DNA of 64,000 nucleotides from Diorhabda sublineata (GCF_026230105.1 NC_079480.1:15542488-15606487), one strand, 5' to 3'; shown: positions 24,901-34,448, numbered from the stretch's first letter. Notes: generated from the letters alone by a model not told the origin. A program made the numbers and translations.

Positions 24901-27900
24901 CGAATGCGATTCCACCAAATCAAAATTGAAAACTTTCAACATATCCAATTACCTCATAATGATTATTGAATTAAATTACAGTTCCTCCGATGCTATCGAT
25001 TCCCAACCAGCTGGAAGGGGCGTATATTGGACAGGATGTGACCCTAGAATGCCGGACGGAAGCTTTCCCAACTTCCATCAATTATTGGACGACGGAAAGG
25101 GGAGACATGATTATCTCAGGTAGTTGTATCTAACACTGAATTGATATCAATACGTTTAACAACATTTTCAACCAATTAATTGAAATATTAATCAAATTTT
25201 GACATCATTTGAGGAGCTATTCACCGTCCTATCACTTTCACTTTCATAAATGCATTTATAGACTTAGATTCTCGATTGAGAGATTTAAAATTTTGGCGAA
25301 AGTTCTTGAAGCGATAGCACACATCTAAGAATTTGAGATTCTGGCGGATGCGTTGATTAATTTAGATACTCGATTGAGATTTAAAATTTTGGCGAGAGCC
25401 TTCAAAAACAACGTATTGCATTTGAAAACTTGAAATTTTGGCGATTTTCGAGTAAAACTTTTGGAGTTATGTAAGATTGGTGGATGGATTTATAGATTTA
25501 GGTTTTCGATTGAGAGATTTAAAATTTTGCCGAAAGTTCAGAAGCGACAGTACACATCTAAGAATTTGAATGAATGCGTGGATGCACTCATGGGCTTAAG
25601 CTCTCGATCGAGATTTAAAATTTTGGCAAAAGCCTACAAAAATAACGTAAAAATGTTGAAATATAAATTTGTTTTGTATAAAATACCAAATAGTCATATT
25701 TATATCATCGATTCCGTAGGTAATTTTATTATTTTTAAAAACAAGTCACGTTTTATTGTATATTTTCCACAATAAAATTATGACGAATCAACTACTGAAA
25801 AATAGAACGTCGATTTGATTTTTTGAACTCTACAGGGTTGTACTATTATACAAATTGTCTCATACTTTTCCAAAAATTATATAACTACATTTTGAAAGTA
25901 ATTAAAACTGTTAATCATTTCATCTGATTGGCTTCAATGGGAATCAAATATTGATTTATTCAGAGAAATTTTAAAAAACGTTTTGGCAAAGATGATTCTT
26001 ACAAGAAATGTTATTTCTGCTTCCGAATATTAAAATAATTTCAAAATAAAGCACTGAATCGATTCGGTTTCTGAGAAACTCAATGATTATCGGTAGAATC
26101 TATTCATTGACCTGAAATTATTGATGAAGAAAAACAACTAAAGAAATATGTATAAGATGAGAAATGAGATTATTATAGAAAGAAAACTTAAACAGCAGCC
26201 AATAAGGAAAAAATAGTTGAAAGATGCACACAATAGAAGAGAACACCTCAAAGTCGCAAATAGGGAAAATTTACTACAGCAAAAAAACATAAGAAAGAAA
26301 TAAAATGAAATCTACTTGGCTAAAACAAGTAACAAGTAATACAGCAGATGAAAAAAGTAGTAGAGGATCGATAAGAATGAATAAAAAGAGAATGGAAACT
26401 AGAATTCTAATAACTGATGTTTTAAGAAGCAAGAAGTAACTTTAATATTTGACATCTAATCTTTGTCCTATTTTAACCTATCATTTTTAGAGACCTATCC
26501 TCAAGTTACTGTATTTATTTCTCTGAAGCAATAATCTATTTGCATTTTGTTAAAAAACTTCTTGAAATTCAAGAATTCACTGTTTTCAATAACTGAAATT
26601 TCCTCATACAACTTTTTTAATGTATGGCGTCGAAAAAACTAATACAAAATTAAGAAATTTCGTACGTAAATGAGAAGGATTTATTGATATTGATTACGAC
26701 TATGACGCTGTGAATTGAGTTTAGTGACTAGTTGGATAAACCACCCTATAAGTGAGCTTGAATATGTTTAAAATTAACTCATTCAGTATCATTCAAAATT
26801 TAGTTTTATTTCATTATAAATCAAATTAGCTCGGAATAATTTATTTACGAATGCTGTGCGCGTTTCAATAGTAATCAATATTTTGAATTTCCCATATTTT
26901 GACAAGACACCGCTTTTATTGATATTTAGTTCTAGATAATGAATAATTCGATTACTTATCATTTTTTTTTGTATTAATCCATTCTTCATTTAGTAGATGT
27001 ACTTGAATCACTCCTTTGCCGTTTAAATTAAGCTACTAACCCAGCAATGAAAAATTTATACCTAAAAACAAACCGTACGTCCCAGCAATCTAAACAATCC
27101 ATTAATTTTCCGTTCCCGAACGCGCGCCCTAAGTGGAAATTTAGATTCTCTCTTTCGGAAATGAGGAATAATTTTTCCTATTTTTTGAGCTAATTATGTG
27201 GAACTCGGCAGATCCGTACTTAAACGCATTGGACAGATAACAAAAGTTATAAGTAAAATTTCAAATAAAACAGAAATCTTGAAACTAATAATGATGATTG
27301 AATTATAACACTAGATTTAGGTCTCCAATACGACTTTTCTATTTTGTATTTCCCAGAAAATCTCACCCAAACCTTCAATTTTAGTTTTGTAATAGAACTT
27401 CTAAATTGAAAAATTATTTTAATCTCTCCTATAATGTGTCAATCTATTATCATTCAGAACTGCTTTGAGAATTTTCTTCAGCATTTCTGGAGTCGTCACC
27501 TCATTTGATCGATTATTGCGATCCTGGTCTCACGCTCTCGTTTAAGCTCATCTACCCAAGATTTTACTATTGATTAGACTCACCTGAAGTAGAATCTAGT
27601 TTACCTTTCATATTAATCGGGCTAAAGCCTTTCGAATCCATTGAAAACATGCTAAAGAAATACTAATCCCTCTTGAAACTTGTTTTTTTTTCACTCAACT
27701 ATCGCCATCTCTAGTTCAAACCGAGTATATTTGGTTCTAATGATAGTTTTCTATGTTTTGAGTTCACTTAGTATGATATTATGTGATTTTCTCCCTGTAG
27801 ATCACGTTCCTGGATCCCTTTTTTTCTGGTAATTATGTCGAGGCGACAATTTACTTTTTTGGTAGGCAGCCCCATCAACTTGTAAACAATCGAGTGTCGC

Positions 27901-30900
27901 GAACGCCAGACCCATCGCCTTCCTTGATTAACGATCGAACTGATTTATATTTTGTCGGAGTTGATTAATCGAACTTGGCTCTGCTACGAAAACGGTAAGT
28001 GTTGGAAGTTCGAACACTATTAACTTCCGAGTTTGATTACTGGATAATTGAATTACGATACATTATAAACAATGAGTTTTTTTGCTTAGAAAATGGGCTA
28101 TAATTATGAACAGAAATGAAATTGGGATGGTCTCCATTGATATTTTAGAGATAAATAGCCTACAGGTGGAAAATCTGTTAATCCACCACTGCTGATAAGG
28201 TGCATACGACGTGGAAGTTTATTTAGATCTCAAAATGTTCAGTATTCTGGAAATTATCAAATTTTTTATGTCCTTATGGAATTAATGTGATTACAAATTG
28301 TTTACAGGTGATAAATACGAAGCTGTTTCAATGGATAACGGCTATAAGAAGTACATGATGCTCAAAATTCGTAGAGTTAATAAATCAGATTTCGGCTCAT
28401 ACAAATGCGTAGCGAAAAATTCTCTAGGAGAAACAGATGGCGTCATCAAATTAGAAGGTAACTATATTATCAAAAAATATATATTTTCCGTAGTTATTAC
28501 GATTTTTTTGATATAAATAAATATATATTTCACAGGTAAAAATTTGAGAAAACGTTTGTTATTTCTTAGAGGTAACCTACTCGACATTTAACGTCGTTTT
28601 TTCCTCAAAGCATAACAGATTTTTGTCTATTTTTCATAAAACCTTTGCAATGTATGTTAATTGTTATTTTTCGTAATAAAATTCTCGTCCAAAATCGAGT
28701 AGAAGAAACCCAGGTATCTGCAACAACAGCTGATAACCTAACCGGGCCGCTCAAGTTCAAATTCAAATTTTGAATAAAGAAAATAAGGTTTAATCGATGT
28801 TTTACCAGGTTAACAATCTGTTCAATTGACTTCACCGTATTTGTCTTCATCGTACTGACCCCTGGAGTATTTTATTTTCTTCACTGACGCTCCAGGGGAT
28901 CAATTTGAACGTACCACGATGAAAAATTGGGGTAATTCGATATTTGAGCGTTCGAATGTCACTTTTGTGGCAACAAATGAAATTCTTGATGATAACCGTA
29001 TATCGAATTCGAAATTGGAACTATTCAAATTCGTTGATAGTGATTATTATTGTACTGTCAATTGTGTTCAAATTTCCAACTCCGAGATTAATTAAGATTA
29101 ACGGTATTATGATGAATTATTCAGGAAAATAGGAATGTCCCTCAGCTCTGTGAAGCGTCGCCGAGAAAATGTCTTTGTTTTCGAATTACACGGAATCTTT
29201 GACTTAATAATTAGTATCGAAATATTCAGCATTAATTATTCGAGTTTGGAAAAAAGCGCAAACAGAAATGAGACGACGGAATCGTTCATAGAATTTAATA
29301 CGAGATGTATCAGATTATTATGTATAAAAAGTTAGAAAATTTCCGATATTATTGTTGTTATTAACTTTTACGAAGTGAAAAATTAATAAATAAACGAAAT
29401 ATTATAGCAGATCGGCTGTATTGATTGTACGAGTCCGTATTTCACTTGCAAACTTTGATTAACTTTTTTCTCATATTACAAACTTTATTAATTGCGTTGA
29501 AAATAGTACATAACCTTAAAAAGTTTCTTCATCATATTCAACATAGCACCTAAATTACGAGAACGTTCAACATCCATTATTAAAAATACTTCTACACACA
29601 ACGCTTGTCAGATAATCCAAGACTGTAGAAGATTTGGTTCTAATTACGTATTAGCGAACATCAGTTTGTACCAGAAGTACCAGGACTGACCTAGAGATGG
29701 CGTACACAATCTATACAGCGCATGTTTCAAGTTTGAAGACGCCATGTTGTTTAGTATTTGTTTGGCAGCCATTTTGGATATGTGACGTGAGTGTCCCGTT
29801 TTCTCAAAGCACAGATATTTCCATGGTATCTTTGGTAATGTTTTTTTTTATTGATACATCCTCGTATTCATTCAGTAATTCAATTATACACACAAACATA
29901 ATCCTAAACATTCATATTGTTACTTTGCCCTGGAGTAAAATACCCGGAATTCGTTTAATATTTGCTTTTATAATAATTTTCATGACAAGATGTTTATTTA
30001 AATTATTTATTTTGAATAATTTCTGGAGAGGTTTATTTATTTATTTGTTTTGTTTCTTTATTTTCTAGAAGTTTGGAGAATACTTTTGGTATATATAAAC
30101 GAGTTCGTTTAGGGTAGTTATTTTAGTTTATAATAAGTGTTAGTGAATTATTATACGTTAGTTAAGTGTAGTGTAAATAAATTAAGAACGTTAGAGACAT
30201 TGTTTATTAATTAACTCCATATAAACCACATAGATAAATAAGAAAAACATTATAGCAGTCATCTTTTCGGTCTACTTGAACGAAATTTAACTAAAGAAGA
30301 ATGTTGATGAGAATTAAAGGGTGTAATTAACTCTATTGCTCGAGTGCTTGCGGAGGGAAGTGAATCCTTCTCGGGAAATTCTCCAGCAGTGACTTTGGAA
30401 ATTCCTAGACAGCGAATTCTCTACGAAACAAGATTTATATTTTTTTACAAAAAGGTGGTTTTTAGAACTTGAATTGACGATTTTTTTCGAAAGTTTCGAT
30501 ATTTATTGAGTGGATTTTTATGATAATAAAAACAATAACTTCTCTTTCTACATTTAGATTATTAGATTTCATTTTTTGTTGCAGAGATTCCAGCTCCTAC
30601 AACTATTAAAACAACAACCCATTTCACGTCTTTAGATACCAAGAAAGGTATGAATTAATATGAGGAACACCTGGTAGTGATAAAATTCGAAAACTACTGC
30701 AGAAACTATTTTTTTCCTCAACAAATACAAATTTTCTTTACAAATAATCGTCCTACTTTTAGATTTTTACTTCAATCCACTTCTTTTAAATGTTTCACAA
30801 CCCTTAAAATGATTGTTTGATTATTATTTCGTGAGTGAAAATCTTTTATGATCACTACACAAAGATTGCTAATATTTATAATGAAATACGGCTTTAGTAT

Positions 30901-31007
30901 TTTTCAAAATATCCTCCATTAAGATCGACAGGGTTTTGTATTAAAATATTAAAATATAACTGAAGTGGATTAGGGATAATATCTAATTTTCATATTTTCC
31001 CTTTCTC

Positions 31008-31042
<35 letters not shown>

Positions 31043-34000
31043 TTACTGAAATATAAGTTTCAATAACACTTAATCTTCCACAAAAATTATCCCACAGAGC
31101 AAGAAATATTTAATAAGCAAAGAGGAGAAACGCAAAAAAATAATAGGCTTTTTAAAAATGATATCAAGTCTTATTCTTTTGAAAAATCTATTCAATTACA
31201 TTCTACCAGTGGCGGGGGATCTACGACAATCAAAATTAACGCACAACCAAACTAGATTTGAGCTGGTACAAGTTCAAAAAGGTTTGATATTGAGGATTAT
31301 CAAGAATTTCCGTTTTTGTGGTTAAGGAATCAATTCGAACTGTAAATTACCTATCGTTGCCATCGACTTATAAATCGGTGCGTTGTCTTGGTGAAACAAT
31401 GGTTTTTCTTTCGACATACGAGTTTTTCTTTAATGTTTGCATTCAAACGATCCAAAAACTCTTTTTAATATTTTCTATTGATTGTTTATCCCTTTTTAAG
31501 ATAATCGATGTCCAATATTCCACGCGCACAGTAAAATACTGAAGCTATAACCTTCCCAATCGACTGTTGTGACTTTGAACGTGGTTCAAAGGCTGCAGTA
31601 TAGTCCAGATCTATAATCAACTGCTCCTAATCATCAACACGTTGTTGTTTTTGATCGACTGTTAGTAAACGCGACACACACTCCGAAAAAGCTTTCTAAT
31701 GTCTTAGCTACCTCACGTAATTTTAATTTACGATTAGATATAACAAATTTGTGGACTTCTTCGTTGTTTTCTGGACGATCAGAACGTTTACCATCATCGA
31801 TAGCCAGCCGAGTTTGTACAATAAGTTTTGTACATCAAAAAGCAATCATAAATTAACTTACGAAATTGCTTTGAATCCGTTGTTTTGTGAATAACAAAAG
31901 TAGCTGTTACTTAAATGGCTGTCACTTTTCACTGACTAATTGAAATGTCATGAAATTTGACATTTGACATATAGTTTTTTGAAAGTTGGTACTATATAAA
32001 CATGATATGGATTTGACAGCCACGTGATGTTGAGTGATGTTAAATTATGAAATGATGTGAAAACTTTTAGAAATCATAGAGTGTATAAATTTGTACAAGA
32101 AAAAGTTCAGTTTTCAGACGTACGCCTATGTTTTGACGAAAAGAAAAAAATTACTTCTCACTGAGGACTCTTATTTATTAAACAGCTATAAAAAATGAAG
32201 GTTTCCGTAATATTGTCAAGAATAAAAGTTGAAACACTAATATAGACCGATAACTATAAAAAAAGAGGGAGAAAGACCCGAAGAAGTAGAGAAAATGTCT
32301 TTTGACACAAATACAAATTAAGCCAATTTTCAGACGATTTTTTTATTGTCATTGTCGGTTTTTAATGGAAGGGAAATGTTTAATGACGCGACATCGTTTT
32401 TTAACGATTTTCGATACTGTTTCAAATACTATACAGAGTGGTACGTTAAATAAAAGATATATTTTTAAAAAAAATTTATATCTGAACTGAAATTTCCGCT
32501 TTAAAATAAGTTTATTCAGTTTTTGTTTGCTTATATCTGTTTTATAATAAATTCTAAGCAACGACTCCATTTTGTTATTAGTTAATACGCTCGTTGTACC
32601 CAAAAAAGGTACAATTTATTTCAGTAAATGAACCCATTGCATAATTCATATAACAAAAGATAATCCATTTTAAAATCTCACTTTCTGTGTAAACATAAAT
32701 ATCCTCAGATACTTTCTAACCATTTTAAAGTATAAATTATGCACGTCTTTGGGAATAATGCAAATGTGGATTGCAGGAAACTCCAGGGGATCTACGAAGG
32801 GTACATCGAATGACAACAGGGTGAATTCTGTGGGGAAAGAAGATACAAGTATAGCAGGTCAGCTTTAATCATACTATAATCAAAATAATAATCATTTTTG
32901 TCACAAATACATACAATATATTGAGAATTTCATATTTGATATCTAACATGTTTAGGATCTTAAATTAAAACTCAGTTTTTAGTTAACATCAATTGATTGT
33001 TTCGGCAGGCGTTAATAACGAAGCGAACTGATAATTTTTGCATACTTATTACCTGATATTTTAGTAGAATATTCATATTATGACAAAAATAATACGAAAA
33101 CATCAATCAATAATTTAATTTCTTCAACTGACAATACAGAATGTTTCACAATGTCATTTTCATATTATCATCATCATTGTAGGAGTGTTAACCATCGACG
33201 AAAGATGAAATGAAAGTCGATAGGAGCTAAATCTGGCTTATAGGGTGCAATTCAAAATTTAATTTATCAATTTTGACCGTTGCAATAACGGATATGTGAG
33301 CTGGTGAAACAAAACTTTGTTTTTAGCAAAAATTCGGCCGTTTTAGCTTAATTTCTTCCTCTAAACATTGCACATACTTTTCCCAGGGATTCTCAATTTG
33401 TTCGATACCTTTTTTGACATTTTTTCAAGACGGGAAACCGAAAATAATCCGAGTGGGCTAAATCTGGGGAATGGGACAGCAATTCCAACTTTAATTTGGG
33501 CCATTGAAGTAGCGGATGTGTGACATAGTGCATTGCCATAATAAAACAACACTTCTTCTCAGCCGAATGCTTAATTTCATCGCTCAAACGTCAATGAAAA
33601 TTATCCCACACGCCCACCAAAAAATGGAGTTGCAGATGGAACGATTTTTGTCTTCATTAGAACCGGTTCTCGTGAATCGTCAAGCTTTCCAAAACACTCG
33701 ATGGAAATGGAAACTGTCTCACTTGGAGTAGAATTTGTTTCAGTTTTCATATTGTTTGGTCTAATACCTTTCAAATAAAAGGTCAAGACCAAAACTAAAT
33801 GCATATTTGGACACTAGGAAGAACAAGTCAGCAGCAACAACCTAAAAATGTCGTAGATTTATTCTACTTGATTCAAAATAATTTTCGTACATGTAAACGA
33901 GAGAAAAAATGATAAATTAAGTATCTCTTTTTAAGAAAACTATGGTTATAATTTTTGCAAATATATTAATTTATTATTTATTCGAATTAACATCGTTTGA

Positions 34001-34208
34001 AAATGTATCTTTCTTTGGAATAGAATACGACTACGATAGCGAATACACTCTGCCGTCCAACGGACCGCCACCCATCCAGGAGCCTCCGGGCGCTTTCAGT
34101 GGAGCGTCACGAAACTTCAACTCTATCGCAGTCGCCATTTTCTTCTTGTTCTTCTCGCTATTCTTTTACTTTTTGGAAATGGTTTCGTCCGATGAAGGCC
34201 CGAGGTGA
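6803..34208 (+). CDS. DIP/lachesin-like three-Ig neuronal cell-adhesion protein (9 exons, 5' end missing)
   Basis: Exons: 6803-6906, 15351-15558, 17484-17639, 23943-24071, 24982-25119, 28308-28457, 30585-30647, 32777-32857, 34024-34208. Joined in frame they give about 404 residues. Three Ig domains each show the Cys pair: LLAC/WYMC, LTC/YLC and LEC/YKC. Family signatures include WYMCQVNTDPM, WRREDG, YLCIASNGVPP and CVAKNSLGETDG. These are hallmarks of the arthropod dpr-interacting proteins (DIPs), which bind Dpr proteins in synaptic wiring and are often annotated lachesin. A Thr/Ser/Pro stalk follows, then a hydrophobic segment near the C terminus. N-glycosylation sequons appear as NVT, NVS and NKS. 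The signal peptide and first exon(s) were not found. Which DIP paralogue this is cannot be settled; the Ig2-Ig3 region looks most like the DIP-delta/gamma group. Confidence 0.93.
7365..8193. repeat. pair of nearly identical 150-bp direct repeats
   Basis: 7365-7514 and 8044-8193 are almost identical over 150 bp (AAAGCTTATAA to AAAAAACGGTTAAC) and 680 bp apart in direct orientation. The sequence between and after them is very AT-rich. Both copies open the same short frame by chance. This is a recent local duplication or two copies of a small dispersed repeat inside intron A-B. Confidence 0.9.
8194..12659. other. intron A-B of the DIP-like gene, mostly featureless
   Basis: AT-rich intron. 8400-8720 holds a very diverged repeat of about 130 bp (ATAAGGGATG / TTTATAAGG motifs). 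A short inverted repeat lies at 9059-9089 (TCGAAGTCGGATT versus AATCCGCGACTCGA). 11280-11420 is noticeably less AT-rich than its surroundings. No exon or transposase is recognised. Confidence 0.6.
12660..13100. repeat. 144-bp unit repeated three times
   Basis: ATTCGCTTGTT recurs at 12695, 12839 and 12983, exactly 144 bp apart. Each unit carries TTCTTGCAAAG, GTAGCTTCA and AAAACCTTA and ends in CAGATTAGTT-like sequence. Units differ by scattered substitutions. 144 is divisible by three, but stops interrupt the frames, so this is taken as a non-coding minisatellite. Confidence 0.92.
13101..15350. other. intron A-B, distal part, with two GC-richer islands
   Basis: 13675-13800 and 14080-14145 stand out from the AT background (GCCGCCGGCAAGAGGCGG near 13743; CCGACGCCGCCTTCTCC near 14113). 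They share GAAGGCGG in opposite orientation. There is no long open frame. They could be conserved regulatory DNA, but that is inference. The rest is ordinary intron. Confidence 0.45.
15351..15558 (+). CDS. DIP-like exon B: rest of Ig1
   Basis: Acceptor TTTATTCCAG, donor GTCG|GTAAGT. It encodes VAWVRVDTQTIL, a central block with SWYLHIKNVQEVD, and WYMCQVNTDPM with the second Ig1 cysteine. The exon joins the previous one in phase 0 and ends in phase 1 after QGYLQVV. This is the most conserved segment of the DIP/lachesin family. Confidence 0.96.
15559..17483. other. intron B-C
   Basis: AT-rich intron. Apart from the repeat at 16564-16710 (listed separately), nothing is recognised; the short open frames on both strands have no family resemblance. 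Confidence 0.55.
16564..16710 (+). repeat. mariner end fragment plus dispersed repeat R1
   Basis: GGTCTGACCTAGAGAT at 16574 is the terminal sequence of the mariner relics in this window (compare 29684). It is followed by about 100 bp (TTGTCGCCTCGAC, then GATCTACAGGGA, then TCACATAATATCATA). That block recurs in inverse orientation at 27755-27862. No coding. Confidence 0.75.
17484..17639 (+). CDS. DIP-like exon C: first half of Ig2
   Basis: Acceptor TTCTTCCAG, donor AATG|GTAATT. It encodes PPSIIDKETSSDMVV, VSLTCKATGYPEP (first Ig2 cysteine), WRREDGEDI and NGEN. The sequon NVS is present. Length 156, phase 1 at both ends, so it could be skipped without a frameshift. Confidence 0.96.
17640..18427. 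other. intron C-D, part before the 442-bp array
   Basis: AT-rich. 18130-18427 may be the residual 5' flank of the retrotransposon fragment that seeded the array, but I cannot align it to reverse transcriptase or RNase H with confidence. Confidence 0.4.
18428..22403 (+). repeat. nine tandem 442-bp units derived from a non-LTR retrotransposon 3' end
   Basis: Units begin with TTAGGAGCAAAACTGATTAT at 18428, 18870, 19311, 19753, 20195, 20637, 21079, 21521 and 21963. They are nearly identical. Each carries about 97 open codons on the + strand: WNNLQGLRQAKTLLGNY, then RRSAECIKLSKNYLRILIG, then HLKMLGLNL, ending in MGHNID and a stop. This order (W..L.GLRQAK, LRILIG, HL..LGL) matches the region after RNase H at the end of ORF2 in Jockey/I-type non-LTR elements. 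The GHCRL part of the usual motif and the Cys/His block are missing, so the parent was internally deleted. About 145 bp of 3' untranslated-like sequence with AATAAA completes the unit. Units 2 and 9 have a one-base deletion that creates 91-codon frames with a TTG start. I regard none of them as a gene. Confidence 0.95.
22404..23942. other. intron C-D, part after the 442-bp array
   Basis: AT-rich intron. 23180-23480 contains several TGACA/TGTCA motifs and may be a decayed DNA transposon, without recognisable transposase. The short frames near 22409-22759 on both strands look accidental. Confidence 0.45.
23943..24071 (+). CDS. DIP-like exon D: second half of Ig2
   Basis: Acceptor TGGTTTCAG, donor CAAT|GTAAGT. 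It encodes VNVVDGEILFITKVSRLHMA and YLCIASNGVPPSISKRV with the second Ig2 cysteine. 129 bp, phase 1-1. It is separated from exon C by 6.3 kb of intron containing the 442-bp array. Confidence 0.96.
24130..24480. repeat. degenerate tandem repeat, left of exon E
   Basis: Loose repeats of about 100 bp with motifs GAGATTTAAAATT, TTTTGGTGGA / TTCTGGTGGAAGCG and CATCTAAGAATTTG. They belong to the same family as the block at 25230-25650 on the other side of exon E. Confidence 0.75.
24982..25119 (+). CDS. DIP-like exon E: first half of Ig3
   Basis: Acceptor AAATTACAG, donor CTCAG|GTAGTT. It encodes FPPMLSIPNQLEGAYIGQDV, TLECRTEAFP (first Ig3 cysteine) and INYWTTERGDMII. 138 bp, phase 1-1. It is flanked on both sides by the same degenerate tandem repeat. 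Confidence 0.95.
25230..25650. repeat. degenerate tandem repeat, right of exon E
   Basis: GATTGAGAGATTTAAAATTT followed by TGGCGAAAG occurs at about 25275 and again, with variants, at 25370, 25510 and 25610, with ACATCTAAGAATTTG in between. Same family as 24130-24480. A 104-codon open frame through it looks accidental. Confidence 0.8.
25651..27399. other. intron E-F, proximal part
   Basis: AT-rich intron with no recognised gene. 27100-27240 (CCCGAACGCGCGCCCTAAG) is a short less AT-rich patch that might be regulatory; no further support. Confidence 0.5.
27400..27740 (-). mobile_element. mariner relic, 5' half with N-terminal transposase
   Basis: On the - strand 27430-27500 reads TTPEMLKKILKAVLNDNRL, a typical mariner helix-turn-helix segment, and 27540-27600 reads SWVDELKRERE. 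The end near 27714 carries CGCCATCTCTAG, the inverse of the mariner terminal sequence seen at 29691. Only the 5' half is left. Confidence 0.8.
27755..27862 (-). repeat. dispersed repeat R1, inverse copy
   Basis: Inverse of 16610-16710: ATGATATTATGTGATTTTC, TCCCTGTAGATCACG and GTCGAGGCGACAATTTA. Lies next to mariner end sequence, as does the other copy. Confidence 0.8.
27863..28307. other. intron E-F, last part
   Basis: No gene or repeat recognised between the R1 copy and exon F. Confidence 0.5.
28308..28457 (+). CDS. DIP-like exon F: second half of Ig3
   Basis: Acceptor TTGTTTACAG, donor GAAG|GTAACT. It encodes GDKYEAVSMDNGYKKYMMLK, a RRVNKSDFGSYKC block with the second Ig3 cysteine, and VAKNSLGETDGVIKLE. 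150 bp, phase 1-1, with the sequon NKS. Confidence 0.96.
28458..29683. other. intron F-G, proximal part
   Basis: No exon or transposase recognised. Short + strand frames (28944-29335) show no family resemblance. Confidence 0.5.
29684..29775 (+). mobile_element. mariner 5' end fragment
   Basis: GACCTAGAGATGGCG, then TACACAATCTATACA, then TTTCAAGTTTGAAGACGCC and TTGTTTAGTATTTG. The same order is found inversely at 47205-47270. It is cut off at about 29780, where a possible LTR begins. Confidence 0.75.
29781..30230 (+). mobile_element. possible solo LTR
   Basis: The block starts TGTGACG and could end ACCACA. It holds a TATA box (ATATATAAAC, 30091), a downstream initiator-like stretch and an AATAAA near 30176, the promoter-plus-polyadenylation order of a Ty3/gypsy-type LTR. 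It interrupts a mariner fragment. I could not find a clean target-site duplication and there is no second copy in the window. The 123-codon hydrophobic open frame through it looks accidental. Confidence 0.4.
30585..30647 (+). CDS. DIP-like exon G: stalk
   Basis: Acceptor TTTGTTGCAG, donor AAAG|GTATGA. It encodes EIPAPTTIKTTTHFTS and LDTKK, a Thr-rich linker after Ig3 as in other DIPs. 63 bp, phase 1-1. Confidence 0.85.
30648..32776. other. intron G-H
   Basis: Contains a 29-bp AT dinucleotide repeat at 31011-31039 and the mariner relic at 31318-31990. 32000-32776 shows nothing recognisable; short frames on opposite strands around 32302-32603 appear accidental. Confidence 0.55.
31318..31990 (-). 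mobile_element. mariner transposase relic
   Basis: - strand blocks in order: LLTVDQKQQRVDD (31640-31680), QQSIGKVIASVFY (31545-31590), RGILDIDYLKKG (31490-31530), and FHQDNAPIYKSMATIGNLQF (31330-31410, with one frameshift). The central Asp of the catalytic triad falls in the HQDNAP block. The C-terminal part is absent. A TTTGACATTTGACATATAG end lies near 31960. Confidence 0.85.
32777..32857 (+). CDS. DIP-like exon H: stalk, probable
   Basis: Acceptor GGATTGCAG, donor GCAG|GTCAGC. It encodes NSRGSTKGTSNDNRVNS then VGKEDTSIA. 81 bp, phase 1-1, compatible with both neighbours. Composition is typical of an extracellular linker. It is not a conserved domain, so the call rests on splice sites and frame, and it may be an alternative exon. 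Confidence 0.65.
33190..33850 (-). mobile_element. two adjoining mariner relics
   Basis: 33190-33370 and 33380-33850 are two separate copies of overlapping mariner sequence. Each has the inverse of the segment encoding SPDLA (GGCTAAATCTGG at 33229 and 33458) followed by CATTGCAATAAC / CATTGAAGTAGC and AAACAACAC-like stretches. The second reads LLSHSPDLAHSDYFRFPVLK on the - strand. Both are broken by stops and frameshifts. The pair suggests one relic inserted into, or duplicated beside, another. Confidence 0.8.
34024..34208 (+). CDS. DIP-like terminal exon I: stalk end and membrane anchor
   Basis: Acceptor TTTGGAATAG. It encodes EYDYDSEYTLPSNGPPPIQE, PPGAFSGASRNFNS, the hydrophobic IAVAIFFLFFSLFFYFL and a 10-residue polar tail EMVSSDEGPR, then TGA. 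Family members are attached by GPI or a single membrane span. The small residues GAFSGAS before the hydrophobic run suit a GPI signal, but the charged tail is longer than usual, so a transmembrane anchor is possible. Confidence 0.85.
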
Positions 34209-34256
34209 TGCCCCAAATGACATTAGGAAAGTAAAATTCGTGTGAAGGAGAAGCGG

Positions 34257-34448
34257 GTGAGTTTTATTTCTTACTGTTGTTTTTTAGTTTTATTCACTTG
34301 AAGCGAAGTTGGATTGGTTTGTTGGGAAAATTAACAAACGGTCGAGAAACTTCGATCAAGATTCGTTACCGTATTTTGTGTTTTATAAATCTAAAAATTT
34401 ATTTATGGATTTCATTAGTTCTGATTGTATTTTTTTCGTTTGTTTCAG
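34257..34448 (+). other. candidate intron in the DIP-like 3' untranslated region
   Basis: AAGCGG|GTGAGT is a strong donor 48 bases after the stop codon, and TTTGTTTCAG at 34439-34448 is a good acceptor. Splicing would leave the junction just short of the distance that normally triggers nonsense-mediated decay. No transcript evidence is available. Confidence 0.4.

Noticed and set aside
29697..30068. 123-codon hydrophobic open frame
   Set aside because: Composition is driven by T-rich DNA; it crosses from mariner end sequence into a probable LTR and matches no family.
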